Counted from the first letter of the stretch, positions 33,836 to 47,065 are shown. The stretch: 64,000 bases of DNA from Stomorhina lunata (GCA_933228675.1 OW121744.1:25981642-26045641), one strand, 5' to 3'. The notes: a model not told the origin generated them from the sequence alone. Made by a program: numbers and translations.

Positions 33836-35755
33836 AGTTTTGTTAGTTTTGTTATCAAAATTTTTCTATATTTTAAAAATTTTCAATAGAAAATTTTTCG
33901 TTTTAAACATTTTTTTTAATTTTATACAGAAAATTTTTAATTTTTCGCTTATAAAGATTTTCTATTGAAAATTTTTCGTTTTAAAAAATTTTCCTATAGA
34001 AAATATTTTGTTTTTAAAAATTTTGTATAGAAAATTTTCGTTTTAAAAAATTTTCTATAGGAAATTTTACGTTTTAAAAAAATTTTCGATTTTAAAAATT
34101 TTGTATAGAAAATTTTTTGTTTTAAACATTTTTCTATACGTAAATTTTTTGTTTTAAAAAAGTTTCTATAGAAAATTTTTCGTTTAAAAAAATAGAAAAT
34201 TTTTCGTTAAAAAAAAATGTTTCCATAGAAAAAATTTTTATATAGAAAGTTTTTCGCTAAAAAAAATCTATAGAAAATATTTCGTATAATAATATAGCAA
34301 ATTTTTCGTTTTAAAAAATTTTACATTTTTTGTTTTAAAAATTTTTCGTTTAAAAAAATTTTCTATAAAAAATTTTCTATAGAAAATTTTTCGTTTTAAA
34401 AAATGTTCTATAGAAAATTTCTCGTTTAAAAAAAATTTCTATAGAAAATTATTCGTTTCATAATAAATGTTTCGTTCTAAAAAATGTTCTGTTGAAAATT
34501 TTTTGTTTAAAAAAATTTTTTATGGAAAATTTTTCGTTTAGAAAAAAATTTCTATAGAAAATTTTTCGTAAAAAAAACTATCTATAGAAATTTTTTATTT
34601 AAAAAATTTATAAAGAAAATTTTTTGTTTTGAAAAAATTTTCGATAGATTTTTCGTTTTAAATAATTTGCTAAAAATTTTCTATAGATAATTTTTCGTTT
34701 TAAAAAAATTTCTAAAGAAAACTTTTCGTTTAAAAAACAAAAATTTCTATACATAATTTTTCGTTTAAAAAAAATTTTCTATAGATAATTTTTCGTTTTA
34801 AAATTTTTTTTTAGAAAATTTTTTGTTTTAAAAAATTTGCTATAGAAAATTTTTCGTTTTAAAAAAATTTCTATAGAAAATTTTTCGTTTAAAAAAATTT
34901 CTATAGAAAATTTTTCGTTTAAAAAAATTTCTATACAAAACTTTTCGTTAAAAAAAAATTTCTATAGAAAGTTTTATTCTTTATAAAAAATTTTTCTTAG
35001 AAAATTTTTCGTTTTAAAAAATTTTCTATAAAAAATTTTTCGTTTAAAAAGAATTTTACTTAGAAAATTTTTCGTTTAAAAAAAAAAATCTATATAAAAT
35101 TTTTCGTTTAAAAAAAGTTTTTGTAGAAAATTTTTCGTTTAAAAAAATTTTCTATAGAAAATTTTTCGTTTAAAAAAAATTTTCTATAGAAAATTTTTCG
35201 CTTAAAAAAAATTTTCTATAGAAAATTTTTCGTTTAAAAAAAATTTCTATAGAAAATTTTTCGTTTAAAAAAAATTTTCTATAGAAAATTTTTCGTTTAA
35301 AAAAAATTTTCTATAGAAAATTTTTCGTTTAAAAAAAATTTTCTATAGAAAATTTTTCGTTTAAAAAAAATTTTCTATAGAAAATTTTTCGTTTAAAAAA
35401 AATTTTCTATAGAAAATTTTTCGTTTAAAAAAAATTTTCTATAGAAAATTTTTCGTTTAAAAAAAAATTTCTATAGAAAATTTTTCGTTTAAAAAAAATT
35501 TTCTATAGAAAATTTTTCGTTTAAAAAATTTCTATAGAAAATTTTTCGTTTAAAAAATTTCTATAGAAAATTTTTCGTTTAAAAAAAATTTTCTATAGAA
35601 AATTTTTCGTTTAAAAAAAATTTTCTATAGAAAATTTTTCGTTTAAAAAAAATTTTCTATAGAAAATTTTTTGTAAAAAAAAATTTTTTTGTAAAAAGAA
35701 AATTTTTCGTTTTTTTTTTTTTAAACGAAAATTTTTCTGTAGAAAATTTTGCGTT
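33836..35755 (+). repeat. CGTTTA-class minisatellite, ~31-bp unit
   Basis: Unit AAAAAAATTTTCTATAG then AAAATTTTTCGTTT. Decayed to about 34830, then near-identical units from 35130 to 35670. Unit length varies by 1-2 A residues, so long reading frames do not persist here. Confidence 0.95.
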
Positions 35756-36410
35756 TTAAAAATTAAATTGTATAAAAATTGTTCTATAGAAAATTTTTTG
35801 TTAAAAATATTTGTGTATAGAAAATTTTGTTTTCCAAAGTTTTTCTATAGAAAATTTTTTGTTACAAAAATGTTTCTTTACAAAACTTTTTTTAACAAAA
35901 ATTTTTCTATAGAAAATTTTTGTTACAAAACTTTTTCTATAGAAAATTTTTTGTTACAAAAATTTTTCTATAGAAAATTTTTTGTTAGCAAAAATTTTCT
36001 CTAGAAAATTTTTTGTTACAAAAATTTTTCTATAGAAAATTTTTTGTTAGCAAAAATTTTCTCTAGAAAATTTTTTGTTACAAAAATTTTTTTGTTACAA
36101 AAATTTTTCTATAGAAAATTTTTTGTTACAAAAATTTTTCTATAGAAAATTTTTTGTTACAAAAATTTTTCTATATAAAATTTTTTGTTACAAAAATTTT
36201 TCTATAGAAAATTTTTTGTTACAAAAATTTTTCTATAGAAAATTTTTTGTTTCAAAAATTTTTCTAAGAAAATTTTTTGTTACAAAAATTTTTTTATAGA
36301 AAATTTTTTATTACAAAAATTTTTCTACAGAAATTTTTTTGTTACAAAATTTTTTCTATAGAACATTTTTCATTAAAAAAATTCTTCTATAGACAATTTT
36401 TCTATTGAAA
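35756..36410 (+). repeat. GTTACA-class minisatellite, ~30-bp unit
   Basis: Unit TTTTTTGTTACAAAAATTTT then TCTATAGAAAA. A multi-unit duplication is visible (GTTAGCAAAAATTTTCTC at 35984 and 36045). The two ORFs over it are frame-phase artefacts. Confidence 0.9.
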
Positions 36411-37255
36411 ATTCTTTGTAATCAAAAATTTTATATAGAAATTTTATTTTTTGTAACGAAAAATTTTTTAAAGAAAGATTTTTAAAACTAAAAATTTTTT
36501 AAGGAAAAGTTTTTATAACTAAAAATTTTCTATAGAAGAATTTTTAACGAAAAATTTTCTCTAGAAGAATGTTTTAAAGAAAACTTTTCTATAGAGAAAT
36601 TTTTTTGACAACAAATGTTCTATAAGAAGATTTTTGTAGCAAATCTTTTCTGTAGAAAAAATTAAAAAAAAAAATTTCTTAGGAAAATTTTTAATTAAAA
36701 CATTTTTAAAAATTTTATAATTTTTTTAGAGAAATTTTCAATATTTCACTATTTTTATAGGGAAATTTTGAAAGTTTTACTATTTTTATAGGAAAATTTT
36801 CAAAATTTCACTATTTTTATAGGGAAATGTTCAAAATTTTATCATTTTTATAGGAAAATTTTCAAAATTTCCCTATTTTTATAGGGACATTTTTAAAATG
36901 CAATATTATTATAGTGATATTTTTAAAATGTCAATATTTTGAAGGTAGATTTTCAAAATTTCACTACTTTTATAGGGAAATTTTCAAAACTTCACTATTT
37001 TTTTAAGTAACATTTTAAAAATGTCACTATTATTATAGTGACTTTTTTAAAATGTCACTATTTTCAAAATTTCACTATTTTTATATAGAAATTTTCAAAA
37101 TTTCACTTTTTGTTGGTAAATTTTCAAAATTTCACTTATTTTATAGGTAAATTTTCGAAAGTTCACAATTTGTATAAGGAATTTTTCAAAATTCGACTAC
37201 TTTTAAAGGGAAATTTTCAAAATTTCACTGTTTAAATTTAAAAAAAAAAAAACTT
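36411..37255 (+). repeat. Mixed decayed units, then TATAGGGAAATTTTC class
   Basis: 36411-36740 is decayed CTATAGAAGAATTTTTAACG-like sequence. 36740-37230 is a ~28-30-bp unit, TTTTATAGGGAAATTTTC then AAAATTTCACTAT, related to the TAGGAAA class at 45.3 kb but carrying a CACTAT linker. Confidence 0.85.
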
Positions 37256-38092
37256 TTCAAAAAATTAAAAAAAAAAAATTATATATATACATAATATATA
37301 TGTATATAAATATGTATTTTCTAGTATTTTTTTTTTTTCGTATAAAAAAATGTTCTATAAAAAATGTTTCGTTTTAAAAATTTTTCTATAGAAAAGTTTT
37401 CGTTGTAAAATTTTTTCTATATAAAATTTTGGGTTTCACAAATTTTTGTATAGAAAATTTTGAATTTTACAAATTTTTCTATAGAAATTTGTTTATATAC
37501 CGAAAGGTATGGTGTAGTCTATAACTCTCACCTATGTTGTTGTAGGGTATCGAAATGCACTCTGGTATGTAATTAGCAAACAATTGCATTTCTATCATAA
37601 TTTTAAAATTTATCTGAATAAAAACAGAAAAAACACAAAATCCAGTTTTATCTGACAAATTCTTGTTGTTAGTGCGACAGGTGACAAAATGCTCAAGAAA
37701 AATATTTATTTTAATTGTGGCTTTTTTCCACTGAAATCGGCGTTGGAAAGAAAAACTAACAAGAATGATAATTATCTGTGACAAGTTTTGACGTAGTTGA
37801 GTTGCATTTGAGTGATTGAGATGTTAAAGGACGTAAGTGGAAATTTTTTTTAAATAAGATATTTTCTTTTCTTGGTTTTTAGCTTCATTACTTTAATATA
37901 TAATTTTTAAATAATTTATACTAGAAAAATATTATTTCATATAATCTGGACGATATTATTTGAAGTGTTCAAATATCTATAACACGCAGCAGCTGATAAC
38001 ACCTTTCTCATGAGATATAAATTATATCGTAAACTGTTGATTCATCTGTTCTTATTTAAACTTTTAATTGTATTTACATATACAGTGGGTCT
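37256..38092. other. Spacer with residual satellite and unique DNA
   Basis: A TATATA/CATATA simple stretch lies at about 37280-37315, a few decayed CTATAGAAAA units at 37330-37490, then unique AT-rich DNA. A 101-residue minus-strand frame (37479-37784) has no recognised similarity and is not called. Confidence 0.5.
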
Positions 38093-38309
38093 TTTTGTAC
38101 GCGGGTGATGTGTACCCGGGAAAGGCGCGTAAATAAACTCACATATAAAAAACTTATCATAAGAATTTTGTATGAAAATTTGATTTCTATGTTTGTCATA
38201 ACTTTATTTTTATGAATTAGAGGTTATTATTTAATTCATAAATATTGAAAATCTAAAAAACGGGCATTACTTTTACATTTGGATGTCCGTATAAAAAAAG
38301 ACCTAAGTG
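38093..38309. mobile_element. 217-bp MITE, Tc1/mariner-like ends
   Basis: Left end CAGTGGGTCTTTTTGTACG; right end, reverse complemented, CACTTAGGTCTTTTTTTATA then CGGAC. Both ends are flanked by TA (38091-38092, 38310-38311). No coding capacity. Confidence 0.65.
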
Positions 38310-38660
38310 TACTTGTAACTACATTTTAACTATTTAGAATTCCCTTATCACTCCAATTACGTCATTTATTTTACAATGTTTAAATTCTAATTTTCTTATG
38401 CCAACTTTTATTATAGCAAACAAAATAAATTTATAAAATTTTACCAACACGCGCTGATTTTTACATCTATTTTACGCTGGTTCTAAGTTTTAAAATCTGC
38501 ATCTAGAATTTGTAAATAGTTATAAAATATTTATATAAATAAATTTATCACAATAATTTATATTCAAGTGGTTTACGAAAGTGTTGTGAAACTAATTAAT
38601 TAATAAATTAATTAAATTTCGTAGTTTATAACAAATATTTAGAATATTATTAAAAATGTT
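38310..38660. other. AT-rich spacer, no feature recognised
   Basis: Includes a TTAATTAATAAATTAATTAA simple palindrome near 38595. Nothing else was seen. Confidence 0.6.
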
Positions 38661-39118
38661 TAATGGTTTCAAATTATTCGTTATAGAAAATTTTTCGGTA
38701 TAAACATTTTATAGAAAATTTTTCGGTATAATAATTTTATAGAAAATTTTTCGGTTTAAAAATTTTATAGAAAATTTTTCGGTATAAAAATTTTATAGAA
38801 AATTTTTTGGTATAAAAATTTTATAGAAAATTTTTCGGTATAAAAATTTTATAGAAAATTTTTCGGTATAAAAATTTTATAGAAAATTTTTCGGTATAAA
38901 AATTTTTCGGTTTAAAAATTTTATAGAAAATTTTTCGGTATAAAAATTTTATAGAAAATTTTTCGGTATAAAAATTTTATAGAAAATTTTTCGGTATAAA
39001 AATTTTTCGGTTTAAAAATTTTATAGAAAATTTTTCGGTATAAAAATTTTATAGAAAATTTTTCGGTATAAAAATTTTATAGAAAATTTTTCGGTATAAA
39101 AATTTTATAGAAAATTTT
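38661..39118 (+). repeat. CGGTAT minisatellite, 27-bp form, + block
   Basis: Unit AAAATTTTATAGAAAATTTT then TCGGTAT (27 bp). This is the 30-bp class lacking three bases at the palindrome centre (TATAG instead of CTATAG plus one A and T). A two-unit junction (GGTATAAAAATTTTTCGGTT) recurs at 38895 and 38997, marking a 102-bp higher-order duplication. Confidence 0.95.
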
Positions 39119-40470
39119 TCAACAAAAAAAATTTTTAAACCAAAAATTTCTGTAAAAAAAATTTTTATACCAAAAAATTTTCTATAAAATTTTTATACCA
39201 AAAAATTTTCTATAAAATTTTTATACCAAAAAATTTTCTATAAAATTTTAATACCGAAAAATTTTCTATAAAATTTTAATACCGAAAAATTTTCTATAAA
39301 ATTTTTATACCGAAAAATTTTCTATAAAATTTTTATACCAAAAAATTTTCTATAAAATTTTTATACCGAAAAATTTTCTGTAAAATTTTTATACCGAAAA
39401 ATTTTCTATAAAATTTTTATACCGAAAAATTTTCTATAAAATTATTATGCCGAAAAATTTTCGATAAAATTTTTATACCGAAAAATTTTCTAAAGTTTTT
39501 TTTTAACGAAAAAATGTCTATAAAATTTGTATACCCAAATATTTTCTTTAAAATTTTTTTAACGAAAAATTTTTTAGAAAATTTTTATAAAAATTATAAA
39601 ATATAAAATTTTTATACCGAAAAATTTTCTATAAAATTTTTATACCGAAAAATTTTCTATAAAATTTTTATACCAAAAAATTTTCTATAAAATTTTTATA
39701 CCGAAAAATTTTCTATAAAATTTTTATACCGAAAAATTTTCTATAAAAGTTTTATACCGAAAAATTTTCTATAAAATTTTTATACCAAAAAATTTTCTAT
39801 AAAATTTTTATACCAAAAAATTTTCTATAAAATTTTTATACCGAAAAATTTTCTATAAAATTTTTATACCGAAAAATTTTCTATAAAATTTTTATACCGA
39901 AAAATTTTCTATAAAATTTTTATACCAAAAAATTTTCTATAAAATTTTTATACCGAAAAATTTTCTATAAAATTTTTATACCAAAAAATTTTCTATAAAA
40001 TTTTTATACCGAAAAATTTTCTATCAAATTTTTATACCGAAAAATTTTCTATCAAATTTTTATACGGAAAAATTTTCTATGAAAATTTTATACTGAACAA
40101 ATCTTATACGGAAAAATTTGATATAAAATTTTTATGCCGTAAAATTTTCTATAAAATTTTTATACCGAAAAATTTTCTATAAAAGTTTTATACCGAAAAA
40201 ATCTTATACCGAAAATTTTCTATAAAGTTTTTTTTTTACCGAAAAAATTTGTATATCCAAAAATTTTCTATAAAATTTTTTTAAAGAATAATTTTCTATA
40301 AAACCGAAAATCTATAAAATTTTTTTACCGTCATATTTTCCATAAAATTTTTATACCGAAAAATTTTCTATAAAATTTTTATACCGAAAAATATTCAATT
40401 AAATTCTTTTACCGAAAAATTTTCTATAAAAAATTTATAACGAAAAATTGTATATAAGGTTTTTTTTTAA
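39119..40470 (-). repeat. CGGTAT minisatellite, 27-bp form, reverse block
   Basis: Unit TTTTTATACCGAAAAATTTT then CTATAAA, the reverse complement of the preceding block. About 48 units, with TACCAAAA variants interspersed in a semi-regular way between 39140 and 40010. The orientation switches sharply near 39118. Confidence 0.95.
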
Positions 40471-41262
40471 TTTATAGAAAATTTTTCTTTACAAAAAATT
40501 TTTCGGTATAAAAATTTTATAGAAAATTTTTCGGTATAAAAATTTTATAGAAAATTTTTCTGTATAAAAATTTTATAGAAAATTTTTCGGTATAAAAATT
40601 TTATAGAAAATTTTTCGGTATAAAAATTTATAGAAAATTTTTCGGTATACAAATTTTATAGAAAATTTTTCGGTATAAAAATTGTATAGAAAATTTATCG
40701 GTATAAAAATTTTATAGAAAATTTATCGGTATAAGATTTTTCAGTATAAAATTTTTACAGAAAATTTTATAGAAAATTTTAAGGCATAAAAATTTTATAT
40801 AAAATTTTTCGGTATAAGATTTTTTCAGTATAAAAATTTTATAGAAAATATTTCGGTATAAAAATTTTATAAAAAATTTTTCGGTATAAAAATTTTATAG
40901 AAAATTTTTCGGTATAATAATTTTCTAGAAAAATTTTCGGTATAAAAATTTTATAGAAAATTTTTCGGTATAAAAATTTTATAGAAAATTTTTCGGTATA
41001 AAAATTTTTTAGAAAATTTTTCAGTATAAAAATTTTATAGAAAATTTTTCGATACAAAAATTTTATAGAAAATTTTTCGGTACATAAATTTTATAGAAAA
41101 TTTTTCGGTATAAAAATTTTATAGAAAATTTTTCGGTATACAATTTTTATAGAATATTTTTCGGTATACAATTTTTATAGAAATTTTTCGGTATAAAAAT
41201 TTTATAGAAAATTTTTCGGTATATAAATTTTTTAGAAAATTTTTCGGTATAAAAATGGTCAT
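40471..41262 (+). repeat. CGGTAT minisatellite, 27-bp form, second + block
   Basis: Same 27-bp unit as 38661-39118, again in + orientation, moderately decayed, ending at a GTCATGAAGGGGTTAAC unique sequence. The three blocks together form a + / - / + arrangement. Confidence 0.95.
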
Positions 41263-42240
41263 GAAGGGGTTAACACATTTCCATATAATTTACGGACTTT
41301 TGTTTCATAATATTATTTTATAAAAACGTAATTAAACAAAGTTTTTGAAAAATGATTTTACATGGAAGATTATAAAAGTCATCTAAGGGAAAGTTTATGA
41401 TCGGTTTATTTATCTTATGTCATTTATGTCCCATAATCTAAAAGATCTGTGGGTTAGAGTGAGACTATTCATTTTGTTGGCTGATGACGAGAAAATGATG
41501 CTAGAATGAAAAACTTAGGGTTGAGACATATGTACCTACTTTATCAGATTCATCCGACTTGGCTTTGTAACCTGCACATTGTCACTAATTGCATAATTTT
41601 TTTTCTTAAGAATTCTTTCTCAAATTAACATATCAATCTATCACTTAGTGTGAATGACTTAAATAAGTAAATTTTGCGGCTAGACTTTAAACGTTACCAA
41701 ATTTATTCATTTCACACTCAATTGAACTGATTTTGTCCCGATAATTAATCTACAATAACTGATGCAAATAGATACAATTTATTAGCTAATTTCTAAATTG
41801 TTGAATGCTAATTTATGCAAAAATTTATGAGTAAGAAATGTCACCTGGTCCATTTCTATTTATTCTGCAACAAAATATTTTTGAACAAATTTATTAAATA
41901 AATATAGTTTTGTGCAGAGACCACCTGTTGAAAATTTTGTTTATTAAGAATGAATGGAATTTTTTTATTATATCATATAATTGAACCGATTTATTGGCCA
42001 AAACAGTTGGTAATTACTTTATTCAATGGGAATTTTTTTGAGCCTCAATAATAATAATTGCGACGTCTCATTGAAGAATTGATTTAGTCAATAGCATAAT
42101 TATATGGTAGTTAGAAATTAATGTCACTCGAAATTAATTAGCATATTGGGGGTATAAGGAAATTTTATTATTTTTGGAATTTAACAAAGTTTTCGATTTA
42201 ATGTTTTTAAGTGGAAAATTTTTTGATTACAAACTTTTTT
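41263..42240. other. AT-rich spacer, no feature recognised
   Basis: Unique-looking sequence without convincing coding, splice or repeat signals. Confidence 0.6.
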
Positions 42241-42465
42241 ATTGAAACTTTTCTGTGCTAATTTAAAAATGACTATATTTTATGTTATACCCTTCATCAC
42301 AATTGGGGGAAAGCATATTAGTCTGACATTTCGTTTTCTAATCGTTCAGACTCTCGACTTTTTAAGTCGATTTAACAATATCAGCTGTTCGTCAGGGAAG
42401 CTGGTTGTCCGCATAAATTTGGTACCTCCCATAAATCTACCTTTCAAAAAAAAAAAAAAAAAAAA
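42241..42465 (-). repeat. Remnant of dispersed repeat family 1
   Basis: ATACCCTTCATCACAATTG, CGACTTTTTAAGTCGATTT and GGTACCTCCCATAAATC are reverse-strand landmarks of family 1, followed by a poly-A run (42449-42467). Strongly decayed. Confidence 0.45.
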
Positions 42466-43030
42466 AGATTTTGGCACTTTATTATATTAAAAGCTTTCCT
42501 ATATGTAACTTTAAATATGTAAATTTTTCTACTATAAACATTCCACATCAAAAGCTTAAAAAAACTCCTTATTCATCTAAAGTTTTCTTATATAAAACTT
42601 TCGATGTCAAAAGGTTTTCTATAATAAACCATCGATATCGAAAGATTTCTTATAGATATAAAACATTTGTCGTCAAAATATTTCATATAGAAAACTTTTT
42701 ATATAAAACTTTCCTATAGAAAAAATCCAATATGAAAAGTTTTACCTGTAGATAACTTTAATGTCTAAAGCTTTCTAAAAATTGTTTATATTAAAAATTC
42801 ACATATAAAACTTATGATGTCGAAAGGATTCCTATGTATAATAAACATTCGATCTCGAAAGATTTCTTATATAAAACTTTCCTATAAAAAACTTTCAATA
42901 ACAAAGCTTTCCTATAGGTAACTTTTGATATAAAAAGCTTTTAACTAAAAATATTCAATATCGAAAGCTTTCCGAAAAAAAGATTTTCTATGAAAGAACT
43001 TTCGAATTCGAAAGGTTTCATTTAATAATC
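42466..43030. repeat. Decayed ATCGAAAG/CTTTCCTATA minisatellite
   Basis: Imperfect ~28-35-bp units such as AAAACTTTCGATATCGAAAG and GCTTTCCTATAGGTAACTTT. This differs from the main superfamily in its CTTTC/GAAAG arms but also has a CCTATAG core. No gene. Confidence 0.6.
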
Positions 43031-43074
43031 TTTTGATTATTCGCATTTTAGTGTATTTTAGGCGAAATATGGGC

Positions 43075-43490
43075 TATTTTTGTAAGTGTTTTATATAGAA
43101 GCTATGGTTAAATGTGAATTGAATTAAATGTGATGAAATTCAATCACATTTAATGCTGTATAATGATCATGTAAAACTCTGTGCTAAATTCTATAATTTA
43201 TAATAATTATAATTTTTCTTTTATTAAAAAAAATAACCGATTATACGGGAGATATGGTCAAATGTCCAACCGATTTCGCCCAATTTCTGTACCAAAAACA
43301 AAAATATTTTGAGCAAATTTCAGTGAACTACCTCCTTTTGTTCAGGCCCTATAGTGCAGACGGACAGACAGAGAGATGGATAGAAAGCTAGACAGACACA
43401 CAGATATACAGACAGACGGACATCGCTCAATCATCTTAGAATTTCAAAAGGATTCAGAATATATATTACTTTGGCTTTTAAGCCAAAAAA
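43075..43490 (+). mobile_element. Dispersed repeat family 2, copy with expanded CAGACAGA run
   Basis: TATACGGGAGATATGGTC, GATTTCGCCCAATTTC, a long GACGGACAGACAGAGAGATG-type run, CATCGCTCAATCATCTTAG and AGGATTCAGAATATATATTA. A perfect 12-bp stem lies at 43123-43134/43143-43154 (ATTAAATGTGAT) near the start. The right end runs into satellite. Confidence 0.65.
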
Positions 43491-45035
43491 AATTTTGATA
43501 AAATTTTTGAAACAGAAAATTTTAGATGAAAATTTGCACATTACAAAATTTTTTATGAAAACTTTTTTATGAAATTTTTTTATATAGAAAAATATTGTAA
43601 CATTTTTCATGTAAAAAAATTTTAAAAGTGAAATTTTGAATATAAAAAAATGTTGATGAAATTTTTCGAATAGAAAAATGTTGATAACATTTTTTATATA
43701 GAAAAATGTTGATGAATTTCATTAAAATTTTTCTATATTAAAAATTTCATTAAAATTTTTCTATATTAAAAATTTCATTAAAATTTTTCTAAATAAAAAA
43801 ATTCAATCAAAATTTTTTAATGTTAAAAATTTCTTAAAAATTTTGTGAAATTTTTTTTATGTAAACAATTTCATCACAATTCTTCTATAGCAACAATTTC
43901 ATAGCAACTTTTCGATATGAAAAATTTCATCAAAATTTTTCTACGTTAAAAATTTCACTAAAATTTTTCTATATAAAACAACTTTTTTTATGTATAAGAA
44001 AAATTTTCATAAAATTTTTCATATAAAAATTTGTAATGAAATTCTTAAAAAAATTTGTGAAAAATTGTTTCATATAGACAAATTTTAGTGAAATTTTTAA
44101 CATAGAAAAATTTTGATGAACTTTTTCATATCGAAAAGTTGCTATGAAATTGTTGCTATAGAAGAATTGTGATGAAATTGTTTACATAAAAAAATTTTCA
44201 CAAAATTTTTAAGAAATTTTTAACATTAAAAAATTTTGATTGAATTTTTTTTATTTAGAAAAATTTTAATGAAATTTTTAATATAGAAAAATTTTAATGA
44301 AATTTTTCATATAGAAAATTGCTATGAGATTTTCATAAAATTTTTTATATTGAAAAATTTATATGAAATTTTAAATATTAGAAAATGTTGATAAAATTTT
44401 TTATTTAGAAAAATTTTGATGAAATTTTTCATATAGAAAAATTTTGATAAAATTTTTCATATAAAGAATTTTGGAAAATGAAATTTTTCTTATAGAAATA
44501 TTTTAAAATATTTTGAAATTTTTAATATAAAAAATTTCTATAAAATTTTTTATATAGCAAAATATTGATGAAATTTTTCTTATAGAAAAGTTTTGATAAA
44601 ATTCTTTATATAAAAAATTTTGATAAAATTCTTCATATAAAAAATTTTGATGAAATTCATAAAAAAAATTAAAAAAATTTTTGTATAGAAAATTTTTAAT
44701 GAAATTTTTCATATAGAAAAATAGCTATGAAATTGTTGTTATAGAAAAATTGTGATGAAAGTTTTTATACAAAAAAATTTTGATAAAATTTTGTATATTA
44801 AAAAATTTTGAAGAAATTTTTAATATTAAAAAATTTTGATGGAATTTTTAATATTGGACAATTTTAATAAAATTTTTATTTAGAAAAATTTTAATGAAAT
44901 TTTAAATATAGAACAAAATTGATGAAAAAAACTTTAATGAAATTTTTCATATAGAAAAATTTGGATCAAATATTTCATATAGAAAATTTTTTTTATAAAA
45001 TTTTTCATATAAAATAATTTTGGTTAAATGAATAC
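43491..45035. repeat. GATGAA/CATATAG-class minisatellite
   Basis: Unit TTTTGATGAAATTTTTC then ATATAGAAAAA, about 28-30 bp, with an oppositely oriented patch (AAAAATTTCATTAAAATTTT then TCTATATT) at about 43725-43985. It is diverged throughout, suggesting an old array. Confidence 0.85.
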
Positions 45036-45300
45036 ATAAATAAACAAAAGTGCTATAATTCATACTTTATTCGGAACACTCCTTAAATTTCCATTTCTTT
45101 AATCTCCATATTTCCAAACCCAAATAAAACTAGATATACTCCATATTTCTCTCAAATCATTTATATCAAATTTCTTTTATGTGGAGTTTATATAACTCAA
45201 GCGTCTGGCGATTGAGTTATATAAACCCTACAATAATTTCAATCTCTGTTATCGTCATTGAAAATCTTGTAATACTGAAATTTTGGCGAAATGATTTTTA
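45036..45300. other. Spacer with a 15-bp perfect hairpin
   Basis: GTTTATATAACTCAA at 45186-45200 pairs perfectly with 45212-45226 around an 11-nt loop. No gene was recognised. Confidence 0.6.
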
Positions 45301-47065
45301 ATTTTTTAAAAATCTACTTTAATAGGAAATTTTTAAAACTTACTTTTTATAGGAAAATTTTCAAAAATTTACTTTTAATACGAAATTTTTCAAAAAATTT
45401 ACTTTTTATAGGAAATTTTTCAAAAATTTACTTTTTATAGGACATTTTTCAAAAATTTACTTTTATAATAAATTTTTCAAAAATTTTATTTTTATAATAA
45501 ATTTTTCAAAAATTTACTTTTTATAGGAAATTTTTCAAAAATTTACTTTTTATAGAAAATTTTTTAAAAATTTACTTTTTATAGGAAATTTTTCAAAAAT
45601 TTACTTTTAATAGGAATTTTTTCAAAAATTTACTTTTTATAGGAATTTTTTCAAAAATTTACTTTTTATAGGAAATTTTTTAAAAATTTACTTTTTATAG
45701 GAAATCTTTTAAAAATTTACTTTTTATAGGAATTTTTTCAAAAATTTACTTTTTATAGGGAATTTTTCAAAAATTTACTTTTAATAGGAATTTTTTCAAA
45801 AATTTACTTTTAATAGGAATTTTTTCAAAAATTTACTTTTTATAGGAATTTTTTCAAAAATTTACTTTTTATAGGAAATTTTTTAAAAATTTACTTTTTA
45901 TAGGAAATCTTTTAAAAATTTACTTTTTATAGGAAATCTTTTAAAAATTTACTTTTTATAGGAATTTTTTCAAAAATTTACTTTTTATAGGAATTTTTTC
46001 AAAAATTTACTTTTTATAGGAATTTTTTCAAAAATTTACTTTTTATAGAAAATTTTTCAAAAATTTACTTTTTATAGGAAATTTTTTAAAAATCTACTTT
46101 TTATAGGAAATTTTTTAAAAATTTACTTTTTATAGGAAATTTTTCAAAAATTTACTTTTTATAGGAAATTTTTCAAAAATTTACTTTTTATAGGAATTTT
46201 TTCAAAAATTTACTTTTTATAGAAAATTTTTCAAAAATTTACTTTTTATAGGAAATTTTTTAAAAATCTACTTTTCATAGGAAATTTTTTAAAAATTTAC
46301 TTCTTATAGGAAATTTTTCAAAAATTTACTTTTTATAGGGAATTTTTCAAAAATTTACTTTTTATAGGAAATTTTTTTAAAAATTTACTTTTTATAGGAA
46401 ATTTTTTTAAAATTTACTTTTTATAGGAAATTTTTTTAAAATTTATTTTTTATAGGAAATTTTTTAAAAATTTACTTTTTATAGGAAATTTTTCAAAAAT
46501 TTACTTTTTATAGGAAATTTTTTCAAAAATTTACTTTTTATAGGAATTTTTTCAAAAATTTACTTTTTATAGGAATTTTTTCAAAAATTTATTTTTTATA
46601 GGAATTTTTTCAAAAATTTACTTTTTATAGAAAATTTTTCAAAAATTTACTTTTTATAGGAAATTTTTTAAAAATCTACTTTTCATAGGAAATTCTTTAA
46701 AAATTTACTTCTTATAGGAAATTTTTCAAAAATTTACTTTTTATAGGAAATTTTTTAAAAATCTACTTTTTATAGGAAATTTTTTAAAAATTTACTTTTT
46801 ATAGGAAATTTTTCAAAAATTTAGTTTTTATAGGAAATCTTTTAAAAATTTACTTTTTATAGGAAATTTTTCAAAAATTTATTTTCCTATAAAAATTTAC
46901 TTTTTATAGGAAATTTTTTAAAAATTTACTTTTTAGAGGAAATTTTTTAAAAATTAACTTTTTATAGGAATTTTTTCAAAAATTTACTTTTTATAGGAAT
47001 TTTTTTTTTAATTTGAGTTTTACAGGAATTTTTTTAAAAATTTACTTTTTATAGAAATTTTCCTA
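45301..47065 (+). repeat. TAGGAAA-class minisatellite, 29-bp unit
   Basis: Unit AAAAATTTACTTTTTATAGG then AAATTTTTC (29 bp), about 60 copies. A rare double variant (ATCTACTTTTCATAGG followed by TTTACTTCTTATAGG) occurs at 46262 and again at 46670, so a ~408-bp block of 14 units was duplicated. The same satellite occurs reversed at 56556-57345. Confidence 0.95.

Noticed and set aside
37479..37784. 101-residue minus-strand ORF
   Set aside because: No recognisable similarity, no start or splice context, AT-rich spacer next to satellite.
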